DNA of 64,000 bases from Faecalibacterium longum CLA-AA-H243. GTDB lineage: Bacteria > Bacillota > Clostridia > Oscillospirales > Ruminococcaceae. The stretch is taken from positions 1 through 64,000 of the forward strand of contig NZ_JAJEQG010000002.1 of assembly GCF_020687245.1 (NCBI RefSeq), given 5' to 3'. Positions 1 to 7,746 of the stretch are shown one piece after another (position 1 is the first letter of the stretch; each line of letters begins with the position of its first letter). A program made the translations under genes and the position numbers. The notes beneath the pieces are model-generated. The model was given only the letters and a program-made list of their open reading frames with translations, was not told where the DNA came from and searched no databases.

Positions 1-292
1 GGACATGGGACTTGATGCTTCCTCGGCCTAGCCGGGTACTCCGTAACCAATCCTGACAGGCAGTTGCCGTGTCATTTTTCGAAAACTGTTTTACGGATAC
101 CCAGCAAGTGGGAACTTCCTGTTTTTCGTTGTTTGCATGATGAGCTTGTTCTGCCTGCCACGCGGCAAACTCCCTTTGGCCTTCCTCGCTGTTCCAGCAG
201 GCAAGGATGGCCGGGTAGAACGCCCGTGCCAGACGGTCGATGACATCATCGGGGTAAGGGGAAATGTTTGTGGACTTTTTCTTTTTGTTCAA
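1..292 (-). CDS. Small mobilisation-module protein, runs off the window
   Basis: An open minus-strand frame of at least 97 codons with no stop before the window edge. I place the start at a TTG (292) because the preceding ribosome binding site AAAGGAG and its GTGCG spacer closely match those of the ParB-like gene upstream in the same operon. The first ~60 residues are Lys-rich and then read YPDDVIDRLARAFYPAI and SEEGQREF, which from memory resembles a small conserved protein found near relaxases in Clostridia mobile elements. The distal third is the inverted repeat itself read in frame (from about residue 66), so the native C-terminus is probably replaced by repeat sequence. Function unknown. 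Confidence 0.5.
   Translation of the reverse strand, partial: MNKKKKSTNISPYPDDVIDRLARAFYPAILACWNSEEGQREFAAWQAEQAHHANNEKQEVPTCWVSVKQFSKNDTATACQDWLRSTRLGRGSIKSHV
4..97 (+). repeat. Left arm of 94-bp imperfect inverted repeat
   Basis: This stretch aligns without gaps to the reverse complement of 2728-2821, with about 80% of positions identical. Long identical blocks include CATGGGACTT, GTAACCAATCCTGACA, CAGTTGCCGTGTCATTT and ACTGTTTTACG. The two arms enclose the relaxase/ParB/small-protein module. The left arm also carries one half (CATGGGACTT) of the terminator-like hairpin that is complete at the right arm. Confidence 0.85.
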
Positions 293-435
293 ACGCACGC
301 TCCTTTGATCGTCCCACCGTGGCAAAGCCGGGCGAGAAAATCAAAGTTCCAATTTTTATCAGGCGCAAGGGCGCGGATGCTTTCCGCCCTGCACTTGCGG
401 CTGGGGGCTCGTTGATGGCTTACAGGTGTCTGTTG

Positions 436-1401
436 TTATGCGGTCTTTTCTTCTTCAAGGGCTTCTGCAAGAGCCTTTTCCAGATAGGTTTCGATTTCAG
501 TCAGGTAGTTAGCAGGCCTCTGCATTGCGAAGCGGAGAACCTTCTGCTTTTCCGGGTCAGTGAAATAGCTGGGATTGTTTTTGAGCGTTTTCTTCCATGA
601 GTTTTTCATCATTTCGGTCGCACGGCTCAAGGATTTGTAAACCTTCATAAACTCGTCCGGCACATGATAGCACCGGAATTCTTCTGTTTGTGGCGTGGGC
701 ATGGGAACGGGTTCCGCTTTTTCAGGCTCAAATTCAGCGCTGGCAGATTCCAACACTTCCAATGCCTCTGGATGCAGGATTTGAGCAAGGACATCTGAAC
801 GATGCTCGACACTTGCCTGCACAAGCTTGGACATTTCTTCGTTGGTGAACTTCACTTCACCGGAAAAGACTTTCTGCTTGATGCCGGGAGAGAGGTTGTC
901 CGCAATGTCGATGCCTCGTGTATAGTGGCTGGCACGGAGAACAGAGGCACGGCTGACACCGTTTTCTTCTGCGATTCGGTCGCAGGTTTTCTTCCCGGAG
1001 TGGTGGTTATCATCGTGAGCACCACCACTTTTCTTTGCTAAAGTGTACTGATTGCCCCGAAAGATTTTTGCAGCCTTCTTCTCGGCTTCGTACTGCTTCC
1101 CAAGCAGATAGCGTTTCTGTTCGGGACTCAGGTTTCGCCGTCCCAACTGATTCCGGCAAATCCACGCAATGGCTTCTTCGCGGTTCTCAAATCGGAGCGG
1201 CATGGTAGAGAAATAAATCTCCGGGTGCTTCTGAAGAATCGCATAACGGTTGTGACCATCAACAAGGGTATTATTCCACACGATCAAAGGAGAGATCAGC
1301 TTGCCCTCTTTCAGGATATTTTCTTCAAGCTGCTTGTACTCATCGTCCGTCAGCGGCGGAATCTGGGACTGGAACTCCGGGTCAATTTTCAGATTGATCA
1401 T
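436..1401 (-). CDS. ParB/Srx-domain (ParB-like nuclease fold) protein
   Basis: A 321-residue protein starting at ATG 1401, with AAAGGAG 6-7 bases upstream; the longer in-frame GTG start overlaps that site and is rejected. Residues ~20-55 contain a ParB N-terminal-like signature (LEENILKEGKLISPLIVW and LVDGHNRY), followed by a helical region with a probable helix-turn-helix (RIAEENGVSRASVLRAS, ~145-160). The C-terminal third is acidic and Pro/Glu-rich, then helical. The relaxase stop overlaps its ribosome binding site, so the two are translationally linked. ParB-fold proteins of this size are common cargo of mobilisable elements; a role in partition or in regulating the relaxase is inferred only. 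Confidence 0.75.
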   Translation of the reverse strand: MINLKIDPEFQSQIPPLTDDEYKQLEENILKEGKLISPLIVWNNTLVDGHNRYAILQKHPEIYFSTMPLRFENREEAIAWICRNQLGRRNLSPEQKRYLLGKQYEAEKKAAKIFRGNQYTLAKKSGGAHDDNHHSGKKTCDRIAEENGVSRASVLRASHYTRGIDIADNLSPGIKQKVFSGEVKFTNEEMSKLVQASVEHRSDVLAQILHPEALEVLESASAEFEPEKAEPVPMPTPQTEEFRCYHVPDEFMKVYKSLSRATEMMKNSWKKTLKNNPSYFTDPEKQKVLRFAMQRPANYLTEIETYLEKALAEALEEEKTA

Positions 1402-1413
1402 ACGCACACTCCT

Positions 1414-2715
1414 TTATCTCTCCTGCTGCGTCTGTTCTTCCTCCCGGAAAAAGGACGCAACATTCTGCTTTGCGGTTTTCAGTTTGAGCAGTTCCTCTTT
1501 AGCTTCCTTGTACTGCTCGTAGAACTTTGCCTTTTCGGAGGCAAGCTGCGCATACTCGGCTTCCAGCTTTTTCGGGCTGGGCAGCTTGGTGAGGTCATTT
1601 GCCTTGAAATAGGCTGCTGCTGCCCGGTATGCTGTCAGCTCTGCACGGTGCTGCTCCTCAAAGGCTGCGGGTCGTTTGGCAGTCTTTAACTGCTGTGCGA
1701 TTGTCTTGGTGCTGGCATAGGCTGCGACGTGATAGCGCAGCTCTTTGTTGGTTTTCATGCGACCTTCGAGGTCTTTCACCACCGCCAGTGCGTCGTGATA
1801 CTTGGTTTCCAGTTCAGCGATGCGCTGGTTCAGGGCGTCCTCGTCGGTCAAGTTCTTTTCCTGCAGAAGCTTCACGGTCTGTGCCATAACTTTGAGATTG
1901 TGTTTCGTGAGCCAACGCTTATAGCCAATGCCCTTGCCTTCGGTCATTTTCGACTGGATGTCGATCAGTTTCCCGATGGTATCCTGCTTGAACTGCGCCT
2001 TGGGTTCGCGTTCGGCGTTTGCCTGCAACGTGGCAAGCACTGCCGCCTTATCGAACTTGTCACCGATGCTGTGCGCCCGGATGAACTTTGTCCTTCCGGC
2101 AGGCAGATAGCTGAGCCGACCACGGCTTTCCTTGACCGTGATTCCGTACTGCTGCAAGAGCCTGTCCGAGAAATCTTCAAAGCTCATTGCGGTGTCCAGC
2201 ACATCCGAGATCTGTTTCCGCAAGGTTTCCTTTGCGGTTTCAAACTTCTTCTGCTGGGGCGGCTGTCCAGCTGCGGTGAGGGCTGCGTTTGCAAGGTCGA
2301 GTTTCTGCTGCCCGCGCCGCCTTGCCCAATACTCAGCTTCGCTCACACGCTTTTTCGAGCTGAGCAGGTCGATCTGGTACAGCTTGGCATCCTGACACAT
2401 TTCCATGACTGCGACACGCAGGTGCCGCATGGTCTGGGCTGTGCTGGAGTGCTTCATGCCTTCTAGCCAGTCGCGGGGTTTCTGCATATAGGGCTTGCGT
2501 TCCACCTCTCGTGTTCGGATGCTGCCGATTACGATGTGGACATGGATATTTCCCGAATGGTTGTGTCCATCGGGGTGCGTGCAGACGATGGCGGGATGAC
2601 CGGGGAAGTTGTCCTTGCAGAACTGCAAGCCAAGGGCTTGCGCCCGCTCCATGGTCAGGCCGTTCTCTACTGCGTCCTTCGGGTCGAAGCTGATGATATA
2701 ATGGTGGGTCTTCAC
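1414..2715 (-). pseudogene. Relaxase/mobilisation nuclease, 5'-truncated at the repeat
   Basis: The frame encodes 433 residues of a MobA/VirD2-like relaxase of the Clostridia type. It keeps the motif block THHYIISFDPKD, the metal-binding histidine cluster CTHPDGHNHSGNIHVHIVI and the downstream EAREYW-like segment (EAEYWARRRGQ), followed by a long Lys/Glu-rich coiled-coil tail. Family members normally carry roughly another 90 residues upstream. Here the frame closes at a stop only ten codons before the GTG at 2715, where the 94-bp repeat begins, and no ribosome binding site precedes that GTG. I infer loss of the N-terminal part by recombination or insertion at the repeat, so the nuclease is probably inactive. 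Confidence 0.8.
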
Positions 2716-2727
2716 GTCCGCAGACTG

Positions 2728-2821
2728 TTCGTAAAACAGTATTCAACAAATGACACGGCAACTGGATGTCAGGATTGGTTACTGTTCACTCCGCTAGGCC
2801 TAAAAAGCATTAAGTCCCATG
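2728..2821 (+). repeat. Right arm of 94-bp imperfect inverted repeat
   Basis: Inverted partner of 4-97. Its inner edge coincides with the point where homology to relaxase N-termini should continue but stops. Its outer edge runs into the hairpin at 2812-2856. Both arms are open in the same relative frame (NDTAT.CQDWL and SIKSH appear in each), which suggests a dispersed element whose ends can be read through rather than a unique sequence. Confidence 0.85.
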
Positions 2822-2856
2822 ACCACACCGCCGAGGTGTTGGCCATGGGACTTTTT
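2812..2856 (+). terminator. Strong intrinsic-terminator-like hairpin at repeat end
   Basis: AAGTCCCATGACCACACC pairs with GGTGTTGGCCATGGGACTT around a GCCGA loop, and five T residues follow on the plus strand. The stem is about 18 bp with one bulge. No plus-strand gene ends immediately upstream, so it may be a structural end of the repeat element rather than a gene terminator. Confidence 0.6.
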
Positions 2857-2871
2857 GTGTCTGGGAGCGGC

Positions 2872-2943
2872 ACACCTCTATCGAGGTGTAACACACTAGA
2901 CTTTGTTCCAAAGTCGTGTGCCAAAGGAGATTACGCTCCTTTG
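2872..2943. other. Three further tandem stem-loops beside the relaxase
   Basis: Three hairpins follow the one at 2812-2856 with almost no spacer. The first is ACACCTC/GAGGTGT (2872-2889). The second is CACAC-GACTTTG/CAAAGTCGTGTG with a two-base bulge (2892-2920). The third is CAAAGGAG/CTCCTTTG around ATTACG (2922-2943). Four adjacent hairpins next to a relaxase suggest an origin of transfer, an element terminus recognised as single-stranded DNA, or a structured RNA. I cannot tell which from the sequence. Confidence 0.5.
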
Positions 2944-2978
2944 AAATTTCCGTCATCATAGAGGAAAGAAACAATCTA

Positions 2979-3434
2979 TTAACTTTCCCATGCAGCAACA
3001 ATGCTTCTTTCTGGGTTTTGAGGGTCAATAGTCACCTTTATAGGTGTTCCCTTGCTCACGAGAGGCTTGAACCAAAACCAATGGGACTGTCCATAATAAG
3101 TGTCTTTTCCAATCTTGTATTGGTACCGAATCACCCAAGGATAAATTACATCTTCATCAGCAAGGTGATAGGTACTCATGTGGAATTTTATGTGAACCCT
3201 TTTTACTGCATTAACTTTTCCGGAAACAATCTTTCCGTTTTTCAGCAGGTCTGCTTTGCGGATGTCTGTAATCCATGCTACCCCGATAATTGCCATAGCA
3301 ATAAGCCACGCAGCTATGAGTGCCCCGATTCCAACTTGCTTATAGGCGATAGAAATCAGAAAAGCAACAAAAATCCCAACAGCACCAAGAATATGGAGCA
3401 AATCTTTAGAAAAGAACTTATGGATTTTTTTCAT
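2979..3434 (-). CDS. DUF3592-like membrane protein
   Basis: A 151-residue protein with a short basic N-terminus, two hydrophobic segments (about residues 10-28 and 34-54) and a soluble C-terminal part rich in beta-type sequence (VIYPWVIRYQYKIGKDTYYG; VTIDPQNPERS). The layout, two membrane helices and then a domain ending in a D.P.NP-type motif, is typical of DUF3592-like proteins of unknown function. The ATG at 3434 has AAAGGAAGTG upstream, and a promoter fits at 3477-3505. It is monocistronic and lies between the mobilisation module and the agr-like locus, so it is probably element cargo. Confidence 0.65.
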   Translation of the reverse strand: MKKIHKFFSKDLLHILGAVGIFVAFLISIAYKQVGIGALIAAWLIAMAIIGVAWITDIRKADLLKNGKIVSGKVNAVKRVHIKFHMSTYHLADEDVIYPWVIRYQYKIGKDTYYGQSHWFWFKPLVSKGTPIKVTIDPQNPERSIVAAWES

Positions 3435-3476
3435 GGAAAGACACTTCCTTTCTCGGTAGACAACATTATTTGTTCT

Positions 3477-3505
3477 ATTGTATCATATGCTCTGTGTTTT
3501 TTCAA
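3477..3505 (-). promoter_or_regulatory. Sigma-A promoter for the DUF3592-like gene
   Basis: On the minus strand TTGAAA (-35) and TACAAT (-10) are separated by 17 bp and lie about 45 bp upstream of the ATG at 3434. Confidence 0.5.
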
Positions 3506-4263
3506 ACCAAGTCAAGTGATTGGTGAAGCGACATGAAATAATTGCATCTCACGACAGGTCACCGAAGATAATTGGATTTTTGCAAAAAAGAGGAGTAGTG
3601 TATCGTCGAAGGACGTGTTATACTCAGTCCATGGAATAATTATGAACTTTATTGTTACTCGGCAGGGTTTGGGGCAGGCACGCCCCAACAAGATCACTTG
3701 GAAAACTCGCAAGAGTTTGAGAAGTGAAGTCCCGGATGGACAGGAAATTTTCAAGAATTGAAAATTTGTGGCCACGGGACGGTTCTTGCTCTCCACTGCT
3801 GCGCTCAAAACGTATTTCCGAAAGTTGTTTCCGAATTGTTAAGACGCAAAAATAAGTAGAGAGTTCCACTGCTCATATATGTGAATCGCCGTTTGCCCCG
3901 AACGAAGTTCCTGCCCCTGTTTTGCAGCGGCGTTGACTGGAGAGCCGGTATCACGTTCGGTCGGCTCATGAAATTTTCAAGGTGCAATCTTCCCCGGAAA
4001 AGAAAAATACCGCCCACGCAGTACAGGCGAAGGATTTTGTCGGGTGAAACAGACGGCAAAATGATCGGGTGTGTTGCGGGGCGGTAAATCTTCGCAGGAA
4101 ATAAAACCGCACAGAATCGTTTCTTTACAGAAATCTCTGTGGATTTGTTGGGAATGATAACATAAGTACGAATGCGTGTCAACACTTCAGGATAATGAAT
4201 ACATCAGATGAACGAAACACACAAAGTACAAGCGAAAGCAAGGCTGCGTTTTAGAAGAATGTT
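3506..4263. other. Gene-poor stretch, probably decayed mobile-element DNA
   Basis: No supported gene in about 760 bp. Several short frames exist on both strands (for example plus 3881-4087 and minus 3805-4185), but none has a convincing ribosome binding site or a recognisable domain, and they contradict each other. Base composition switches between AT-rich and GC-richer patches within a few hundred bases, as expected where fragments of different origin were joined. I see no clear terminator for the kinase gene that ends at 4264. Confidence 0.45.
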
Positions 4264-5535
4264 TTAATTTTCGCAGTTCAGGCGGACTTGGACGGTAAAC
4301 ACACCGTCCTTCTTCTTTGTGTAGAAGTCGCCATGGTTCTCTTGAACGATACGATTTATGTTCTTTAGTCCGTAACCGTGATACTCTCCGATGCGGATGC
4401 TGCGAACGGTATCGCTGTATGGATTCTCAAGCCGGTAAAAGAGACTGCGATACTGCTTGCGCAGCTGTAGATGAATGATTCGCTGTTCTGCTGGCAAGTC
4501 GCAGCAGGCTTCAATGGCATTGTCAAATGTGTTTCCGATGATGATGCTCAAAGACAACGATGAGATCGTCAGAACTTCAGGAATCGTCACATCCAGTTTG
4601 ACTTTGATGTTATTCCTTTCCGCAATTCGTAAGTAATAATTCAAAAGAGCATCAACAACAGGATTTCCGACAGCAGAAATATTTGTGGAACGCTCGAAAA
4701 CATTCGTGGCGGCCTGTGCGATCTTGTGAAGTTCTTCGGTATCACCGTGTTCTGCAACTGCCTGCATCGCCAGAATGTATTTCTTCACATCATGCTGTAG
4801 AGAACGGACTTCTTCCTGACGTTCTTTGAGCTGCTGGTAGTATTCCATTTGAAGGTTGTACTGCTGCTCATTGAACTTGACTTTGAATTTTTCTAGCTCA
4901 TTTTCCCGGAGAGCTTCCACATAGAACACGATCAGGATGTTTATAAGGAGAAGTACAGCCATAAGGCCGACCATATAATCAGGGAAATAATCATCCGCAG
5001 CATGATACTGTGCCACATAACAGACCGCGATACTTGCGATTTGAATCGCAATGATCGGCAACAGCCATAGGATGCGCAGAGCATTTCCCTTTCGGCTGAA
5101 AAAATGTGAAATCAGAACTACGAGTGGAATTTGAATCAGGTTTGAAAAAACAATATAGACCAACCGTGCTGCCCCAGCCTGCATCAGAATGTCGGTATCC
5201 GGGATACGCAGACCAATCAGGAGCATTGCAAGCACTTCCACCAAAGCAGCCAGTGTAAAGAAGGCTCCGCTTGCGAAAACCGCCTGCCACGGTCGCTCCT
5301 CATAGAACAGCAATGCAAGGAGAAATCCGCCAACTAAAAGATAAATCGTGCGCTGCGTTACCCAATCCGGGAATAAACTCAAAGCGCACTGCCCAGCGAT
5401 CAAGAGTGCAACATATGACGCATAGAACCACCTTGAGACGGGTTCCTTTTTGGGAAACAGCCGACCGATAAAAAGCAGCAACAGGGCAATGTTGGCAAAG
5501 CTCCCTGCAAACTCAACGAAATAATAAAGCATCAT
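4264..5535 (-). CDS. AgrC-like GHKL sensor histidine kinase
   Basis: A 423-residue protein. The start is the ATG at 5535 (ATGATG) overlapping the stop of the regulator gene, so the pair is translationally coupled. Six or so hydrophobic segments fill the first ~210 residues, a coiled stretch follows (NELEKFKVKFNEQQYNLQ), then the phosphoacceptor box SLQHDVKKYILAM and a GHKL ATPase domain with N-box IIIGNTFDNAIEAC and G-box GYGLKNI. This is the architecture of AgrC/ComD-type peptide sensors. Together with the LytTR regulator and the divergent agrB it forms a peptide quorum-sensing locus. The ligand is presumably a modified peptide exported by AgrB. Confidence 0.87.
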   Translation of the reverse strand: MMLYYFVEFAGSFANIALLLLFIGRLFPKKEPVSRWFYASYVALLIAGQCALSLFPDWVTQRTIYLLVGGFLLALLFYEERPWQAVFASGAFFTLAALVEVLAMLLIGLRIPDTDILMQAGAARLVYIVFSNLIQIPLVVLISHFFSRKGNALRILWLLPIIAIQIASIAVCYVAQYHAADDYFPDYMVGLMAVLLLINILIVFYVEALRENELEKFKVKFNEQQYNLQMEYYQQLKERQEEVRSLQHDVKKYILAMQAVAEHGDTEELHKIAQAATNVFERSTNISAVGNPVVDALLNYYLRIAERNNIKVKLDVTIPEVLTISSLSLSIIIGNTFDNAIEACCDLPAEQRIIHLQLRKQYRSLFYRLENPYSDTVRSIRIGEYHGYGLKNINRIVQENHGDFYTKKKDGVFTVQVRLNCEN

Positions 5536-6230
5536 CTTCCCAAATAAGCGTTGAAGATCTGATTGAACTCCTGACGCTTCCTCCTGCTGATCGGCAGCTG
5601 ATGTCCGCTGGAAAGAAAAACAGCGGTTCCCGTAGCGTAAACAATGTGTTCCATGTTGACGAGATAACTTTTGTGTGGTGACACAAAGCACCGTTTGGGA
5701 AGCTGCTCCAAGGCTTCAGGAATGCTCATTCGCAATGTAAGGTCTTGCTCCTTGCAGTGAATCAGAACTTTATGTCCGTGGCTTTCCAGAAAGTAAATGT
5801 CCGATGTTTCCAAGGACATGGTAACACCATCGTATTCGATCGTGAAATGTTTGGAGTTCAGTTCCTGAAGGACGGCATCCATTGCCGCAGCGAACAGCGT
5901 CTGATCCAAAGGTTTGACAAGGTAGCGGAATGCAATGCCATATCCCTGCACAGCGTACTCATGCCGCTTCGTGACAAATACCACCAAAGGATGCTTCTCC
6001 ATCTGAATCAAAGACTGCGCCAGCTGAAAACCGTTGGATGGCATCTCGATATCGAGAAGAAGCAGATCAAAGGATTTCTTCTGCATTTGCAATTCGCTCA
6101 GAAGTTCGTTTCCATCCATGTAAGTTTCAATGTCAAAGCAGCCTTGCACATCGTACTGCTGGACGCTTTGAACAATGCCATCAAGGTCTGATTTCTCATC
6201 ATCGCAGACTGCAACGTGGTACTTCAGCAT
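5532..6230 (-). CDS. AgrA-like LytTR response regulator
   Basis: A 232-residue protein. I chose ATG 6230 because GGAGG lies eight bases upstream; the longer GTG start would sit inside that site. The receiver domain (~1-115) has the acidic pair CDDE, the phosphoacceptor in LLLLDIEMP and the conserved K in YLVKPL. The LytTR DNA-binding domain (~135-230) has the typical FLESHGHKVLIHC and FVSPHKSYLVN segments. It is first in a two-gene operon with the kinase and diverges from agrB. A tandem LytTR-like site lies in the shared intergenic region, consistent with autoinduction of agrB. Confidence 0.9.
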   Translation of the reverse strand: MLKYHVAVCDDEKSDLDGIVQSVQQYDVQGCFDIETYMDGNELLSELQMQKKSFDLLLLDIEMPSNGFQLAQSLIQMEKHPLVVFVTKRHEYAVQGYGIAFRYLVKPLDQTLFAAAMDAVLQELNSKHFTIEYDGVTMSLETSDIYFLESHGHKVLIHCKEQDLTLRMSIPEALEQLPKRCFVSPHKSYLVNMEHIVYATGTAVFLSSGHQLPISRRKRQEFNQIFNAYLGR

Positions 6231-6264
6231 TTCGACAACCTCCACAAAATAATGTCCTGCTACT

Positions 6265-6293
6265 ATTATAGACTGTGCAAAGGCTCCTTACAA
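6265..6293 (-). promoter_or_regulatory. Sigma-A promoter of the agrA/agrC-like operon
   Basis: Minus-strand TTGTAA (-35) and a perfect TATAAT (-10) with a 17-bp spacer, 35 bp before the regulator start. Its -35 is within ten bases of the LytTR-like repeats, so one regulator could act on both divergent promoters. Confidence 0.7.
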
Positions 6294-6299
6294 GTAGCC

Positions 6300-6341
6300 A
6301 GACCTACCACTTTTGTCACCAGAACGACCAGTTTTGCCAAA
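6300..6341. promoter_or_regulatory. Tandem LytTR-type binding site upstream of agrB
   Basis: Two direct repeats with a 21-bp period share about 14 of 21 positions. The cores are ACCACTTTTGTCA and ACCAGTTTTGCCA. LytTR regulators such as AgrA bind pairs of short direct repeats spaced by two helical turns. Downstream, TATGAT (6364-6369) would serve as a -10 with no good -35 at 17 bp, as expected for an activator-dependent promoter of the agrBD type. Confidence 0.65.
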
Positions 6342-6409
6342 CCTCTTGATTTTGCTGAAATTTATGATACAGTGAAGCAAAAATCAGAAGATAAGGTGGC
6401 GCAACTGCA

Positions 6410-6997
6410 ATGTGGGAACGCACGCTGTCTCAAAAATCAGTCCGTCTTTTCTGCGAGCAAAAAGTGATAGATGAAGCAAAGGCGGATGCGTATGTCTATG
6501 GGTACGAGTTGCTCATATCATCTGTTGTGAGCGTTCTGCTTGTTGTTTTAATCGCTGTTGTGTGTGGTGATGTGCGGTACGCACTTTCATTTTTGATTGG
6601 GTTTATCCCACAGCGAATCTACATTGGCGGATACCATGCAACATCGCACACCAGATGCTATTTGGCATTCTCCGGACTGGCACTTATCTGCATTTTGCTA
6701 AGTAAGGCAATCGCAGCAAATCACCTTTTCCGTATCCTGACAACAGTAGCTCTTTTGGGCATCTCTATCTTTCTCTCACCTATCGAAGCAAAGAATAAGC
6801 CTTTAAGTGAAAAGAAGCGGTCAAGTTACAAGATGGTCGCATCTGTTCTTTCGTCAATAGATTTCCTGCTTGCCATTTTTAATGTGCTTCCGTATACACG
6901 TCATGTAGTTTGCTACTATCTCTCCAAATGGGTATTGATTGTATTCTCAACAATTCCTTTGGTTCAACAAAAATTTAATGCCAACTTTTGTAGATAG
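6410..6997 (+). CDS. agrB: AgrB-like peptide-processing membrane protease
   Basis: A 195-residue multipass membrane protein with the AgrB hallmark GGYHATSHTRCYL: His76 and Cys83 match the catalytic H-x6-C pair of AgrB cysteine endopeptidases. Further hydrophobic segments lie around 35-55, 60-72, 84-102, 106-125 and 150-185, and a basic loop carries KKRSSYK. AAGGTGG precedes the ATG at 6410. AgrB proteins cleave a precursor peptide and install a thiolactone or lactone ring. The divergent AgrC/AgrA pair supports this role. No canonical AgrD follows; the next small gene (7010-7183) is the only positional candidate. Confidence 0.9.
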   Translation: MWERTLSQKSVRLFCEQKVIDEAKADAYVYGYELLISSVVSVLLVVLIAVVCGDVRYALSFLIGFIPQRIYIGGYHATSHTRCYLAFSGLALICILLSKAIAANHLFRILTTVALLGISIFLSPIEAKNKPLSEKKRSSYKMVASVLSSIDFLLAIFNVLPYTRHVVCYYLSKWVLIVFSTIPLVQQKFNANFCR

Positions 6998-7009
6998 GGA
7001 GGTGATAAC

Positions 7010-7183
7010 ATGAAAAAAAACAAATGGGTGCTGCTTCTTATCGCTTTTGTTGCATTTTTGGTATTGGTTTATTTTATTGGTGCTTGCCTTAATGCAACGG
7101 CAGAGGCATTGACAATTATTTCGCTCTGCATCGGCATACTGGTCATTTATTTAGTCGTAAAAGCAATCAAATCAAAATCATGA
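7010..7183 (+). CDS. 57-residue hydrophobic peptide, possible non-canonical signal precursor
   Basis: Starts 12 bases after agrB with a strong GGGAGGTG site. The sequence begins MKKNKWVLLLIAFVAF and has two membrane-spanning stretches (about 6-24 and 33-51), a cysteine at ~26 in the turn (FIGACLNAT) and another at ~40, and a basic tail. Position and coupling are those of agrD, but a typical AgrD has an amphipathic helix, a short Cys-containing core and an acidic C-terminus, none of which is clear here. It could be a divergent pheromone precursor, an accessory membrane peptide or an immunity-type protein. Confidence 0.6.
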   Translation: MKKNKWVLLLIAFVAFLVLVYFIGACLNATAEALTIISLCIGILVIYLVVKAIKSKS

Positions 7184-7261
7184 TATTTTGTATTCGTATG
7201 ATTCCGGTGGACACCTTATGGATACTACAAAATCGTACCATCAAGCTGTGGGAGGCTAAGA

Positions 7262-7543
7262 ATGAAAAAAGGCAAAAGCAACTTTTTTCTTATTGCTCCT
7301 TTTGCCCTTTGGGGCTGCATTTCAGTATGGACTAGTAATCTTGTCCGATTGACAGATAAAAGCGCAGTACCTTATGCTTGGGCTTCTTTGTTTTTCTCAT
7401 ATGGAATCGTAGCAGTGCATTATATCCAAGTGGCAGTATCCTCCAAAGGCTGTAACAATGCCGAAAACGAAAAAATTGCATGGGTTCAGCTTGGGCTTTC
7501 AACTTTGTTCTTGATAGTAGCTGTTGTTCTAGCTATTCAATGA
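7262..7543 (+). CDS. 93-residue membrane protein of the agr-like locus
   Basis: A basic start (MKKGKS), then three hydrophobic stretches (about 8-24, 38-56 and 72-92) with one cysteine in the first and one in the loop KGCNNAENEK. GGGAGG lies seven to eight bases before the ATG. It follows the 57-residue peptide in the same direction with no terminator between, so agrB and the two small genes are probably co-transcribed. I recognise no family. A 45-codon frame (7198 onward) overlaps its start in another phase and is less likely real. Confidence 0.6.
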   Translation: MKKGKSNFFLIAPFALWGCISVWTSNLVRLTDKSAVPYAWASLFFSYGIVAVHYIQVAVSSKGCNNAENEKIAWVQLGLSTLFLIVAVVLAIQ

Positions 7544-7746
7544 AGGAAAGCAAAGTAATCACCCAAAGCAGTGTAAGGTCACAATATTTTCTATTCCAGC
7601 AGTATTCTAGTAGTTTCAGCATTTGTATGGTTCACATTTATTTGCCGAGGAGTATACACCTGAAGGGGAAAATTTAATGAAGGTGATTCCAATGGAGCTT
7701 TAGTGTATTGAGTGAAGAAAAAAAATAAATTAGGAGGCAGTATACT

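Noticed and set aside
137-600. Plus-strand frames over the small gene and the end of the ParB-like gene
   Set aside because: They are antisense to the minus-strand operon, whose genes share identical leader sequences.
3881-4087. 68-codon frame in the gene-poor stretch before the agr-like locus
   Set aside because: No ribosome binding site, no domain, and an overlapping frame on the opposite strand; likely remnant DNA.
7198-7335. 45-codon frame MIPVDTLWIL... overlapping the 93-residue membrane protein
   Set aside because: It has no ribosome binding site, and the overlapping gene has a good one and a credible membrane protein product. Kept only as a remote alternative signal-peptide gene.
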